A stretch of 8,317 nucleotides of DNA from an uncultured Spirochaetales bacterium (GCA_934247875.1 CAKQJZ010000087.1:1-8317), one strand, 5' to 3'; counted from the stretch's first letter, positions 1 through 6,597 are shown. Numbers and translations: made by a program. Notes: generated from the letters alone by a model not told the origin.

Positions 1-14
1 CACATAATGACTCC
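1..14 (-). other. Possible ribosome site and start codon of the next gene, cut by the window edge
   Basis: Read on the minus strand, a GGAG core (14 to 11) lies five bases before an ATG (5 to 3). This is the layout expected for the start of another gene downstream of glgC, in the same direction. Only the first codon or so is inside the window, so neither frame nor product can be tested. The 99 bp between the glgC stop and this ATG would be the intergenic gap. It is a guess from spacing only. Confidence 0.3.
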
Positions 15-62
15 AAAAAACTTACCTTTCCTAGAGCCATTATTTAGTGTCTTATGTTACGC

Positions 63-88
63 TCAATGCCTTAAGTTGACAGCATTGA
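63..88. repeat. 7-bp perfect inverted repeat downstream of glgC
   Basis: TCAATGC (63-69) and GCATTGA (82-88) form perfect arms around a 12-base loop, 17 bp past the glgC stop. There is no T-run on either strand directly after it, so it is not a classic intrinsic terminator. It could be a weak or Rho-assisted end signal, an mRNA 3' stabiliser or chance. Nothing else convincing is seen between positions 15 and 104. Confidence 0.3.
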
Positions 89-104
89 CCGAAGTGGCCA
101 TATC

Positions 105-1403
105 TTACATTACAGTTCCATCTGGGATGATTGCATTCTTATTGATTACAATGATTCCGTCATGTACGCTGTACATCTCGTAGTCACCCTCTGGGCGAGG
201 AATGTTATCAATACCGATACGGCAGTTGGAACCGATTCTAGCATTCTGGTCGATGATAGCTCTCTTGATGATTGTAGCTCTGCCGATACCGATGTTAGGA
301 ATGCCTTTCTTTGCGTTCTCTGCTTTCTCAGCTTCTGTCTCGTAAATTGTTGCACCCATGCAGTAAACACCATCAAGTGAAGCACCTGCTTCAATGAAAG
401 TTCTGACACCGATGATTGAGTTTACGATGTAGGCATTTGTGATGATTGAGCCTTCACTAGTCAGAGAACATGAGATATTGCAGAAGTTAGCCTTAGTAGC
501 TGGAAGGTGTCTTCTGTGTGTGTAAATAGGCATCTCTTCATCGTAGAAGTTGAATGCAGGCTTCTCAGAAGCAAGGTTGAGGTTAGTCTCATAGAATGCT
601 TTGATTGTTCCGATATCTTCCCAGAACTCATCAAATAGATATGTTGCAACCTTTCTAGTCTTGATGATCTCAGGAATAATCTCCTTACCAAAATCTGTCT
701 TGTCATTATTGAGAGCTTCTTCCATTGCTTTAGCATTGAAGATATACATACCCATTGATGCAAGGTATTCATTGGACTCATCTACATTCTTTCCAAGCTG
801 GTTCTTCATAAGCTCTGCTGGGACTTTGTATTCAGAAATATCCAAGTCTGATGCTGGCTTCTCATAGAACTTCTTGATATATCCATCTTTATCAGCTCCG
901 ATGATCCCAAGTCCAGTTGCCTGGCTTCTTGAAATAGGCTTAGCAGCAATAGTAAGCTCTGCGCCAGTCTTCTCATGAACTTCGAGCATCTTTCTGAAAT
1001 CCATTCTGTAGAGCTGGTCTCCAGATAGGATTACATAGTAATCAGCATTCTGATCATGGAAGTGCTTTAGGTTCTTTCTTACAGCATCTGCAGTTCCCTG
1101 GTACCATGACTCTGATGCGTATGTCTGCTCTGCAGCGAGAATCTCAACGAATCCGCCTGAGAACTGATCGAACTGATATGTATTTGTGATATGGTTATGC
1201 AAAGAAGCAGAGTTGAACTGTGTCAGAACATAGATTCTTCTCAGTCCGCTGTTGATACAGTTGGAAATAGGAATATCTACAAGTCTGTATTTACCTGCAA
1301 ATGGTACTGCTGGCTTTGATCTATCCATAGTTAAAGGGTAGAGTCTTGTACCTCTTCCTCCGCCTAATACAATTGCAACTGCTTTCTTTTTGTTTCCTCT
1401 CAT
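105..1403 (-). CDS. glgC: Glucose-1-phosphate adenylyltransferase (ADP-glucose pyrophosphorylase)
   Basis: Makes ADP-glucose and pyrophosphate from ATP and glucose-1-phosphate, the regulated first committed step of bacterial glycogen synthesis in the cytoplasm. The 432-residue protein has the nucleotide-binding GGGRGTRL at residues 14-21 and the SKPAVPFAGKYRLVD block at 29-43. An LSGDQLYRMD metal/catalytic segment and a FYEKP sugar-phosphate motif follow. The C-terminal third is a left-handed beta-helix type domain with repeated I-G/I-A patterns. The PAVPFAGKYRLVDIPISNCINSG block resembles cyanobacterial and plant enzymes more than E. coli GlgC. Near the C-terminus GIIVINKNAIIPDGT aligns by eye with the cyanobacterial region whose lysine binds 3-phosphoglycerate; that lysine is present. 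An AGGAGG ribosome site overlaps the glgA stop six bases before the ATG, and only 10 bp separate the two genes, so they are co-transcribed. Full length and intact. Confidence 0.96.
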   Translation of the reverse strand: MRGNKKKAVAIVLGGGRGTRLYPLTMDRSKPAVPFAGKYRLVDIPISNCINSGLRRIYVLTQFNSASLHNHITNTYQFDQFSGGFVEILAAEQTYASESWYQGTADAVRKNLKHFHDQNADYYVILSGDQLYRMDFRKMLEVHEKTGAELTIAAKPISRSQATGLGIIGADKDGYIKKFYEKPASDLDISEYKVPAELMKNQLGKNVDESNEYLASMGMYIFNAKAMEEALNNDKTDFGKEIIPEIIKTRKVATYLFDEFWEDIGTIKAFYETNLNLASEKPAFNFYDEEMPIYTHRRHLPATKANFCNISCSLTSEGSIITNAYIVNSIIGVRTFIEAGASLDGVYCMGATIYETEAEKAENAKKGIPNIGIGRATIIKRAIIDQNARIGSNCRIGIDNIPRPEGDYEMYSVHDGIIVINKNAIIPDGTVM

Positions 1404-1413
1404 TTATATCCTC

Positions 1414-2841
1414 CTAATTATTACTCTTATATATGCTGATATATTCTTTAGCGCTTCTAGACCAAGAGAAATCTTTCTTCATAGCTCTTATTCTAGCATC
1501 TTTAAGCGCTTTCTTGTCATTGTTATATAGATCAATAGCACGATTCACATTAGCTATTATCTCATCTCCTGTCAGCTTTTCAATCAGGAATCCTGTTCCG
1601 TTCTCTTCTGACATATCGATAATAGTATCATTGAGACCGCCTGTGCGAGATGCTATTGGAAGTGTTCCATAGTGTTCGCTATACATCTGATTGAGTCCGC
1701 ATGGCTCATACTTAGATGGCATCAGGAAGAAATCTGCAGCTCCTTCTAGGCGATGTGATGCGCTAGTAGAGAATAGTATGTTGACGCTGATATTCTCATA
1801 TTTCTCATCAAGCTCTTTAAGTTTAGAAACATAGCGATCATCTCCGGTTCCGATGATTATGAAAGCTGAGTCATTCTTTTTGAGTATTGTCTCAAGTGCT
1901 GATTCGTCTCCTTCAAGCAATAGCTCATTGAATCCTTTCTGCTCAGCTAAGCGAGAAATAAGCGCAAATAGCGGCTTCTCTTTATACTCTTCAAGCCCGT
2001 ATTCTTTAAGAATTTCTTCTTTTAAGCTCTCTTTGCCTTTAAGGTTAGAACTTGAGAAGTGGGATGTGAAGAACTGGTCTTTAGATGGAGACCACTCTTT
2101 ATAATCAATGCCATTCAAAATGCCATAAAGAGAGTTCTCTCTTTCTTTAAGCACGCTCTCTAAGCCACATCCAAATGATTCGCTCTTTATCTCTTCTGCG
2201 TATGTTGGTGATACTGTCGTAATGACATCAGATGTTAAAATAGCTCCATTAAGCATATTGAAGCGTCTTTCTTCTCCGAATCCTACAAAAGCTTCTTTTG
2301 GAAGCTCATCGCCTGCTAAGATTGCATCATATGGGCTGAACGAACCTTGGTAGGCGAGGTTATGTATAGTGAATACTGTCTTAGCTTTTAGTTTAGCAGC
2401 TTTAGCATAGAATGGTACTAATCCAGCTGGCCAGTCATGAGCATGTATTACATCAAAGTGACTTTTGCTCTCTTTTGCATATTCTATTGCACACTTGCTG
2501 AAGAATAGGAAACGAGCAGCATTATCAATATATGGAGAGAATGAGTCTTTTCCGTATATGCCTTCTCGCTCTGTAAAATATGGGTGTGCTAATGCAAGAT
2601 ATGTAACTCCATCTGCTTTCTTCTCATATACTTCTGCTTTTTCAGCTTTGTTAAGCATTGATACAGAAAGCTCTATGCCTTTTTTGAAGCCTTTTTTATC
2701 AATGAATGAATAAAAAGGCATGAAAATACTGACTTCATTATTCTCATCTACAAGTGCTTTAGATAAAGCACCTACGACATCTGCAAGTCCTCCTGACTTG
2801 GAAAAAGGCACCGTTTCGCTGGAAACCATTAAAATCTTCAT
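1414..2841 (-). CDS. glgA: Glycogen synthase, ADP-glucose dependent (GT5 family)
   Basis: Transfers glucose from ADP-glucose to the non-reducing end of an alpha-1,4-glucan. The 475-residue length matches bacterial GlgA (about 475-480). The N-terminal Rossmann domain begins MKILMVSSE and carries the ADP-glucose-binding KxGGL motif as KSGGLADV (K15-L19). HAHDWPAGL sits at 133-141. The C-terminal GT-B domain has ISRLAEQKG, whose arginine and lysine contact the phosphates in this family, then EPCGLNQMYSEHYGTLP with the conserved E-x7-E-like segment, and RTGGL. The gene precedes glgC, so precursor and polymer synthesis share one transcript. No branching enzyme, debranching enzyme or phosphorylase is in the window. 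No strong ribosome site is visible: the nearest purine run, GAG, is about 15 bases before the ATG. The start is still secure because MKILMVSSE is the family's usual N-terminus. Confidence 0.96.
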   Translation of the reverse strand: MKILMVSSETVPFSKSGGLADVVGALSKALVDENNEVSIFMPFYSFIDKKGFKKGIELSVSMLNKAEKAEVYEKKADGVTYLALAHPYFTEREGIYGKDSFSPYIDNAARFLFFSKCAIEYAKESKSHFDVIHAHDWPAGLVPFYAKAAKLKAKTVFTIHNLAYQGSFSPYDAILAGDELPKEAFVGFGEERRFNMLNGAILTSDVITTVSPTYAEEIKSESFGCGLESVLKERENSLYGILNGIDYKEWSPSKDQFFTSHFSSSNLKGKESLKEEILKEYGLEEYKEKPLFALISRLAEQKGFNELLLEGDESALETILKKNDSAFIIIGTGDDRYVSKLKELDEKYENISVNILFSTSASHRLEGAADFFLMPSKYEPCGLNQMYSEHYGTLPIASRTGGLNDTIIDMSEENGTGFLIEKLTGDEIIANVNRAIDLYNNDKKALKDARIRAMKKDFSWSRSAKEYISIYKSNN

Positions 2842-2863
2842 AATATAATTATCAATCTCATGA

Positions 2864-2892
2864 ATATGATACGCAAGTTCAATTTGTGTAAA
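2864..2892 (-). promoter_or_regulatory. Candidate promoter for glgA-glgC
   Basis: On the minus strand TTTACA (2892-2887) resembles a -35 box. It is followed either by TCATAT (2869-2864) at 17 bp or by TATCAT (2871-2866) at 15 bp. Transcription would start about 15-20 bases before glgA. The trxB terminator upstream makes a separate glg promoter likely, but neither -10 choice is strong. Confidence 0.33.
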
Positions 2893-2923
2893 AAAAGAGT
2901 ATTTTGAGTGGAAAGACTAAGCT

Positions 2924-2959
2924 TTTCGATTTATGATCCTTTTATCCTTCAAATCGAAA
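2924..2959. repeat. 9-bp perfect inverted repeat upstream of glgA
   Basis: TTTCGATTT (2924-2932) and AAATCGAAA (2951-2959) are exact reverse complements around an 18-base spacer. The repeat lies between the trxB terminator and the candidate glgA promoter. It could be an operator with two half-sites 27 bp apart centre to centre, or an RNA hairpin in read-through transcripts. No regulator is encoded nearby to favour one reading. Confidence 0.45.
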
Positions 2960-2971
2960 CTTTATATGAAA

Positions 2972-2992
2972 TCATTGGGCTAAGGCCAATGA
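2972..2992. repeat. 7-bp perfect inverted repeat in the trxB-glgA spacer
   Basis: TCATTGG (2972-2978) and CCAATGA (2986-2992) pair around a 7-base loop. It lies 17 bp beyond the trxB terminator hairpin and 12 bp from the larger inverted repeat. On the minus strand only three T residues follow and on the plus strand the tail is ACTTTTAT, so it is at best a weak back-up terminator in either direction. Confidence 0.35.
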
Positions 2993-3000
2993 ACTTTTAT

Positions 3001-3035
3001 AAATAAATCAAAGAACACCTCGAAAGGTGCTCTTT
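3001..3035 (-). terminator. Intrinsic terminator after trxB
   Basis: Seven bases past the trxB stop, the minus strand has AAAGAGCACC (3035-3026), loop TTTCGA, and GGTGTTCTTT (3019-3010). These form a 10-bp stem with one G-U pair. The tail TTTGATTTATTT is T-rich but interrupted. Position and stem strength suit the end of the TPR-tsaE-tsaB-trxB operon. Confidence 0.75.
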
Positions 3036-3041
3036 AAGACT

Positions 3042-3938
3042 TTATAGTGAGCTTATGTATTCTGCTGCGCTCTCTGCTGCAAGTGCTCCATCTGCAGCTG
3101 CTGTTACAACTTGCCTGAGCTCAGTTGTTCTGACATCGCCTGCTGCGAATAAGCCTTTGCATTTCGTCTCAAGCTTCTCATCTGTTGCTATATAGCCATT
3201 TTCGAGTGTGCATATCGCTTCAAAGAGATTGCTGTTAGCTAAAGTTCCTACAAAGATGAAGACAGAGTCCGTTTCAAGTTCCTTGCCGCTTCTGAGCTTT
3301 ACGCTTGTTACTTTATTGCCGTCTCCGACTATCTCTATGACATTGTCACTTAGCTCAAGCTTGATGTTTTCTTTTGCTCTGACTCTGTCCTGAAGTACTT
3401 TCTGTGCTCTGAATTCATTTCGTCTATGAACTACAGTGACTTCTGAACATATTCTTGAAAGATATAAAGCATCTGTAAGTGCTGTATCTCCGCCGCCAAC
3501 TACGACAGCTTTCTTTCCTTTGAAGAATGGGCCATCGCAAGTTGCGCAATATGAGACGCCGTGACCTGTGTATTCCTCTTCTCCAGGAACTCCAAGATTC
3601 CTATGCTTAGCGCCTGTTGCAGCTATTACTGCTTTAGCTTCAAAGACTCGGCTAACTGTAGTTACTTTAAATAGTCCATTTTCTTTTTTGATGTCAGTAA
3701 CTTCAGAAAACTCAACTTCTAAGCCATATTTAGCGCACTGGTTCTCTAGCTTAGTCGATAGCTCAAAGCCGCTGATTGAGTCAAAGCCAGGGTAGTTCTC
3801 TAGCTCATAAATGTACATCAGCTGACCACCTGCACCCATCGGATCCAGAAGTGCTACATCTAAGCCATTACGAGATGCATATATGCCAGCTGCTAGTCCT
3901 GCTGGACCTGCGCCGATAATAACTATATCTTTATTCAT
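3042..3938 (-). CDS. trxB: Thioredoxin reductase (NADPH, FAD flavoprotein)
   Basis: Passes electrons from NADPH through FAD and a redox-active cysteine pair to thioredoxin. The 298 residues hold the FAD-binding GAGPAGLAAG (9-18), the active-site CATCD (C131 and C134), the NADPH-binding GGGDTAL (148-154), and HRRNEFRAQ (171-179) whose arginines are typical of NADPH preference. A second FAD contact follows at GLFAAGDVR near 262-270. The protein is somewhat shorter than the about 320-residue E. coli enzyme but lacks no key motif. The ATG overlaps the end of tsaB by 8 bp, so translation is probably coupled, and trxB is the last gene of its operon. No thioredoxin gene is in the window. A ferredoxin-dependent or other low-molecular-weight thiol reductase of the same fold is possible, but the HRR motif favours classical TrxB. 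Confidence 0.93.
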   Translation of the reverse strand: MNKDIVIIGAGPAGLAAGIYASRNGLDVALLDPMGAGGQLMYIYELENYPGFDSISGFELSTKLENQCAKYGLEVEFSEVTDIKKENGLFKVTTVSRVFEAKAVIAATGAKHRNLGVPGEEEYTGHGVSYCATCDGPFFKGKKAVVVGGGDTALTDALYLSRICSEVTVVHRRNEFRAQKVLQDRVRAKENIKLELSDNVIEIVGDGNKVTSVKLRSGKELETDSVFIFVGTLANSNLFEAICTLENGYIATDEKLETKCKGLFAAGDVRTTELRQVVTAAADGALAAESAAEYISSL

Positions 3939-4620
3939 TCTTCTCTCTCATTTTCTGAAGCAGTGCTTCTTCTGCGTCGCTTCGTCTGATATATACAGGG
4001 CCTTCTCCGATATCATCTGGACCAATTGTTTCAAGTTTCTTTATGCCAAGCTCAATCAAGCTCTTTGAAAGATTTCTAGGTGCAAATGGATCTAGAGCAA
4101 TCCTTGCTTTTGTCTTTCCTTCAAGCTTCTTTTCAAATGCTGCAGCATCTGGGCCAGTTAATAAGACTTCATCGAATTTATCAAGTTCGTCTAGAATATC
4201 ATCCTCGTTCCCATCTCTATCTGCAATCAGTACATCATTCTTCAAAGAAAGCCTTAGATAGAATCTTTTCTTCTTTGCATCTATTACAGATAGAATAGGG
4301 CCATTATATAGCTTAACAGCATTCTCGATTGTCTCTAGAGTAGGAATCGAAACAAGCGGAATTGATAGGGCAGAGGAGATGCCTTTTAAACTTGCAATGC
4401 CGACTCTGAGTCCTGTAAATGAGCCAGGGCCCTTTGTTACAACTAATAGCTCAAGATCTTTAAGAGTAAGATTAACTCGCTTCAAGAGAGCTACGATTTC
4501 ACTTAGAAGGTCCTCTGAGTGTGAGAATGCTCCTACTACTAATCTCTCTTCATATGTTTTATCTGTTTTAAGTGCAATAGAGAGCACAGGCGTGGAAGTA
4601 TCAAGTGCGAGAATATTCAT
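3931..4620 (-). CDS. tsaB: tRNA t6A37 biosynthesis protein TsaB
   Basis: A catalytically inactive ASKHA-fold partner that binds TsaD and, with TsaE, attaches threonylcarbamoyl to A37 of tRNAs reading ANN codons. The chosen start gives 229 residues, close to the E. coli length of 231. It begins MNILALDTSTP, the family's usual N-terminus. HSEDLL (34-39) and GPGSFTGLRVG (64-74) are signature segments, and GPVYIRR near residue 211 matches the conserved C-terminal P-x-Y-x-R region. An AGGAGG ribosome site lies a few bases before this ATG, inside the tsaE coding end. A longer frame starting at 4671 would add 17 lysine-rich residues not seen in the family and lacks that site. The gene overlaps tsaE by 20 bp and trxB by 8 bp. 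TsaD and TsaC are not encoded here. Confidence 0.93.
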   Translation of the reverse strand: MNILALDTSTPVLSIALKTDKTYEERLVVGAFSHSEDLLSEIVALLKRVNLTLKDLELLVVTKGPGSFTGLRVGIASLKGISSALSIPLVSIPTLETIENAVKLYNGPILSVIDAKKKRFYLRLSLKNDVLIADRDGNEDDILDELDKFDEVLLTGPDAAAFEKKLEGKTKARIALDPFAPRNLSKSLIELGIKKLETIGPDDIGEGPVYIRRSDAEEALLQKMREKNE

Positions 4621-5035
4621 CTTCTCCTCCTTTGATTTCGATAACTCTGTCTTGGTTATCTTCAATCTCAATATTTACAAAGAGAGTATCATCTGGAAGC
4701 ATATCCTCAATCTTTTCAGACCATTCAATCAATGTGATTCCATCTGGATACAAGAACTCTTCTCCACCCATTGATTCAAACTCATCTTCTCCAGATAAGC
4801 GATAGATATCGAGGTGGTAGAGCTTCTCAGCTCCGTCATATTCCTGAACCAGAGTAAATGTTGGAGAAACTATTGATTCATTTATTCCCAATGATCTGGC
4901 AATTCCTTTTGCAAATACTGTCTTACCAGCACCAAGTGAGCCTCTTAAAGAGACTACTTGTCCTTTTTTGAGTTTAGATCCTAGCTCTGTTCCAATTGCT
5001 TCTGTTTCTTCTGCGCTCTTTGAAATATATCTCAT
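4601..5035 (-). CDS. tsaE: tRNA t6A37 biosynthesis ATPase TsaE
   Basis: Small P-loop ATPase that resets the TsaB-TsaD complex during t6A formation. The 144-residue protein has Walker A as GSLGAGKT (32-39), then SPTF (57-60), HLDIYRL (74-80) and IEWSE (103-107), the standard order and spacing of the family. I start at the ATG at 5035, giving MRYISKS. This ATG shares bases with the TGA stop of the upstream TPR gene (ATGA, 4-bp overlap), which points to termination-reinitiation. An upstream in-frame ATG at 5080 would add 15 residues read out of frame from the TPR tail and is not credible. The 3' end overlaps tsaB by 20 bp. Adjacency of tsaE and tsaB is common in bacteria and supports both calls. 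Confidence 0.93.
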   Translation of the reverse strand: MRYISKSAEETEAIGTELGSKLKKGQVVSLRGSLGAGKTVFAKGIARSLGINESIVSPTFTLVQEYDGAEKLYHLDIYRLSGEDEFESMGGEEFLYPDGITLIEWSEKIEDMLPDDTLFVNIEIEDNQDRVIEIKGGEDEYSRT

Positions 5036-6300
5036 TTGCAGTTCTTCCCACATGTGCATTCGCCGCTGCCGCACTTGCATGGCTCTTCGCCATCATCTTC
5101 GCCTCTGATGACTTTCATCTCGCGCTCATATCCATCATCTTCCTCATCTTCATCATGGATGATCTCTTCATGGATTACTTCGCCGATCTTCTCACCAGTA
5201 GCTTTCTCATATTCCTCGATGAGGTTCTTTACTATGCTATCATCTCCTGCAAGGTATCTTGCTTTCTCAAGATTCTCTCTTGCCTCATCAAGCTCTCCAT
5301 CCATCATATTGAGTACAGCAAGGTTAGAAATAGCAGATAGATTCTCTTCATCAAGATCTATAGCACTCTCAAGATATGTCTTTGCAAGCTCTCTGTTGCC
5401 GCCTTCAAGCTCACAAATAGACAACTCGTTATATATGTCGCTGTTGCTCTCGCCAAGCTTAATGCACTTCAGCAGTGCCTCTTTAGCCTCGTCATAGCGT
5501 TTAGCGATTCTCAGTGCCCAGCCACGCATGAAGTAGCCATTCCAGACATCTGGGTTAGCACTGATGAATTTATCTATTGATTCAAGTGCTTTCTCTGGCA
5601 TATTGAGCATTACAAAGTCATATGCTTCTTTGAACTTCTCATCGTTTTCAAGCTGCATATTGATCTCTTTGAGTACCTTCTTAAGCTCTTGCTTTCTCTC
5701 TCCCTCAGATGCGACATTAAGATAGCGCTCTAGGTATTCTTTGGCTTCTTCAAGGTTGCCCATATAAGCTTCGAATGATGAAAGCTCTGAAAGAATTGCT
5801 TCATTCTCACCAAATCTTACAAGTCCATCTTTCAGCGTTGCTTTAGCTCTTGCCAAGTACTCATCTTCTTTCTCCTCATCTTTCTTTTCTCTGGCATCTA
5901 CAGCCATATATGAATACAGCGTTGCAAGATTTATGCAAGATGCAGATTGAGGGAGTAGGTGGTATACAGCTAGAAATAGCTCTTCAGCAAAGTCATAGTC
6001 TTTTTGCTGCTCTTTAGCTATAGCAGCTTTATTGAGCTCTTCTGGAAGTGTAGGCTCCAATGCTTCAATGAAGCTCTTATAGTAGCTGAAGTTTGGGTTT
6101 CCTTCATCATACGCAATGATAGTAAGCATGCCTGTTACGATGTTCTCAACAGTGAGGTCATCTTTCTCAAGAGTGTTCTTTCCTTCTTTGAGCTGAACAG
6201 GTAGTTTTCGTTTTGGATCAAGCTTGAAAGAGCCTAATTCATTCTTAAGCGATTCTGGAACCGATATGTATTGGATTTGTCTTAGCTTATCTTCTCTCAT
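5032..6300 (-). CDS. TPR-repeat protein with an acidic and cysteine-rich C-terminal tail
   Basis: A 422-residue protein of unknown specific role, probably a cytoplasmic scaffold because no signal peptide or membrane segment is seen. Residues 1 to about 85 are non-repetitive. From about 90 to 365 the sequence is helical with tetratricopeptide-like repeats. Clear units include the stretches around AEELFLAVYHLLP, LEEAKEYLERYLN, PEKALESIDKFISANPD, YDEAKEALLKCIKLGE, RELAKTYLESAIDLDEENL and LDEARENLEKARYLAGDD. A very acidic linker follows (HDEDEEDDGYERE). The last residues, PCKCGSGECTCGKNCK, place cysteines at 408, 410, 415, 417 and 421. The opening P-C-K-C-G-S-G resembles the zinc-binding SEC-C motif, and the dense CxC pattern resembles metallothioneins. 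It leads the operon and its stop overlaps the tsaE start. No ribosome site precedes the ATG. I do not know a named orthologue. Confidence 0.88.
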   Translation of the reverse strand: MREDKLRQIQYISVPESLKNELGSFKLDPKRKLPVQLKEGKNTLEKDDLTVENIVTGMLTIIAYDEGNPNFSYYKSFIEALEPTLPEELNKAAIAKEQQKDYDFAEELFLAVYHLLPQSASCINLATLYSYMAVDAREKKDEEKEDEYLARAKATLKDGLVRFGENEAILSELSSFEAYMGNLEEAKEYLERYLNVASEGERKQELKKVLKEINMQLENDEKFKEAYDFVMLNMPEKALESIDKFISANPDVWNGYFMRGWALRIAKRYDEAKEALLKCIKLGESNSDIYNELSICELEGGNRELAKTYLESAIDLDEENLSAISNLAVLNMMDGELDEARENLEKARYLAGDDSIVKNLIEEYEKATGEKIGEVIHEEIIHDEDEEDDGYEREMKVIRGEDDGEEPCKCGSGECTCGKNCK

Positions 6301-6309
6301 AACAAAGTA

Positions 6310-6338
6310 AGTATACTAAGAAAAAGACAAAATAAAAA
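6310..6338 (-). promoter_or_regulatory. Candidate promoter for the TPR-tsaE-tsaB-trxB operon, possibly giving a leaderless mRNA
   Basis: On the minus strand a good -10 box, TATACT (6315-6310), lies 10 bp before the ATG at 6300. A weak -35-like TTTTTA (6338-6333) is 17 bp upstream and overlaps the 3' end of the 6S RNA. Initiation 6-7 bases after the -10 box would leave only about three untranslated bases. That fits the lack of a Shine-Dalgarno sequence (the bases before ATG read TACTTTGTT). Confidence 0.38.
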
Positions 6339-6508
6339 CCTATAGATGGTCTCAACTGCTCTTGAACTAAGGTTCAAGGGGGGATCCTTGTTTGCTCACG
6401 TTCTGTTCCCTGTTTTACCCAGAGGGCGGGAGCAATGCGGCAAAGCTATACTAGATCCCATTTTCTATGGTTTGCTCCAAGAGGCTTCTAGATGACCAGC
6501 TATAGGCT
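6335..6508 (-). ncRNA. ssrS: 6S RNA (regulator of housekeeping RNA polymerase)
   Basis: 6S RNA mimics an open promoter and sequesters sigma70-type RNA polymerase in stationary phase. The minus-strand RNA of about 174 nt shows the expected fold. The closing stem pairs CTATAGG (6500-6506) with CCTATAG (6339-6345), and GACC (6494-6497) with GGTC (6348-6351). A large central bubble follows. Its 3' strand carries the small hairpin CTTGAACCTTAGTTCAAG (6378-6361), close to the CCTTGAACCAAGGGTTCAAGG element of E. coli 6S RNA. The distal arm is built from GGGATC (6459-6454) with GATCCC (6386-6381) and TTGCTC (6435-6430) with GAGCAA (6397-6392). The closing stem runs into TTTTTATTTT, a natural terminator. 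It stands alone between an upstream terminator and the TPR gene. The exact ends are estimated. No convincing reading frame crosses it. Confidence 0.85.
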
Positions 6509-6514
6509 TATTCA

Positions 6515-6523
6515 ATAATACCA
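6515..6523 (-). promoter_or_regulatory. Extended -10 promoter for 6S RNA
   Basis: The minus strand reads TGGTATTAT (6523-6515), an extended -10 element (TGn plus TATTAT) six to seven bases before the inferred 6S start near 6508. The -35 region at 17 bp (CTGTTT) is poor, which is usual for extended -10 promoters. Confidence 0.55.
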
Positions 6524-6550
6524 TATTATTGGAAAGAAAACAGTATCTTG

Positions 6551-6579
6551 AAAAAAATAGAGCCCAAAACTGGACTCTA
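6551..6579 (-). terminator. Intrinsic terminator closing the infC-rpmI-rplT operon
   Basis: On the minus strand TAGAGTCCA (6579-6571), loop GTTT and TGGGCTCTA (6566-6558) form a 9-bp stem with one G-U pair. Seven T residues (6557-6551) follow directly. It sits 18 bp past the stop of the coiled-coil gene and just upstream of the 6S promoter, separating the two transcription units. Confidence 0.9.
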
Positions 6580-6597
6580 ATTGAATTTTTGGACAAT

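Noticed and set aside
76..106. A plus-strand TTGACA at 76-81 as a promoter antisense to glgC.
   Set aside because: No acceptable -10 box lies at 16-18 bp, and the hexamer falls in the loop and arm of the inverted repeat.
162..380. Plus-strand open frames inside glgC, and similar ones inside glgA, trxB, tsaB, tsaE, the TPR gene and infC.
   Set aside because: All lie opposite well-identified genes. Their serine- and leucine-rich sequences are typical of antisense frames and none has family motifs.
4621..4671. An earlier start for tsaB at 4671.
   Set aside because: It adds 17 atypical residues. The strong AGGAGG site directly serves the ATG at 4620.
5036..5080. An earlier ATG for tsaE at 5080.
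   Set aside because: The extra 15 residues are an out-of-frame reading of the cysteine-rich TPR tail. The ATG in the ATGA overlap gives the standard TsaE N-terminus.
6301..6309. A Bacteroidota-type TAnnTTTG promoter element before the TPR gene, as TACTTTG.
   Set aside because: The spacing is one base short and the ribosome sites and other promoters in the window are not Bacteroidota-like.
6335..6508. A tRNA, tmRNA or SRP RNA in the 6S interval.
   Set aside because: There is no cloverleaf, GTTCRA arm, tag-peptide frame or SRP GGAA/AGCA domain. The closing stem and bubble pattern fit 6S RNA instead.
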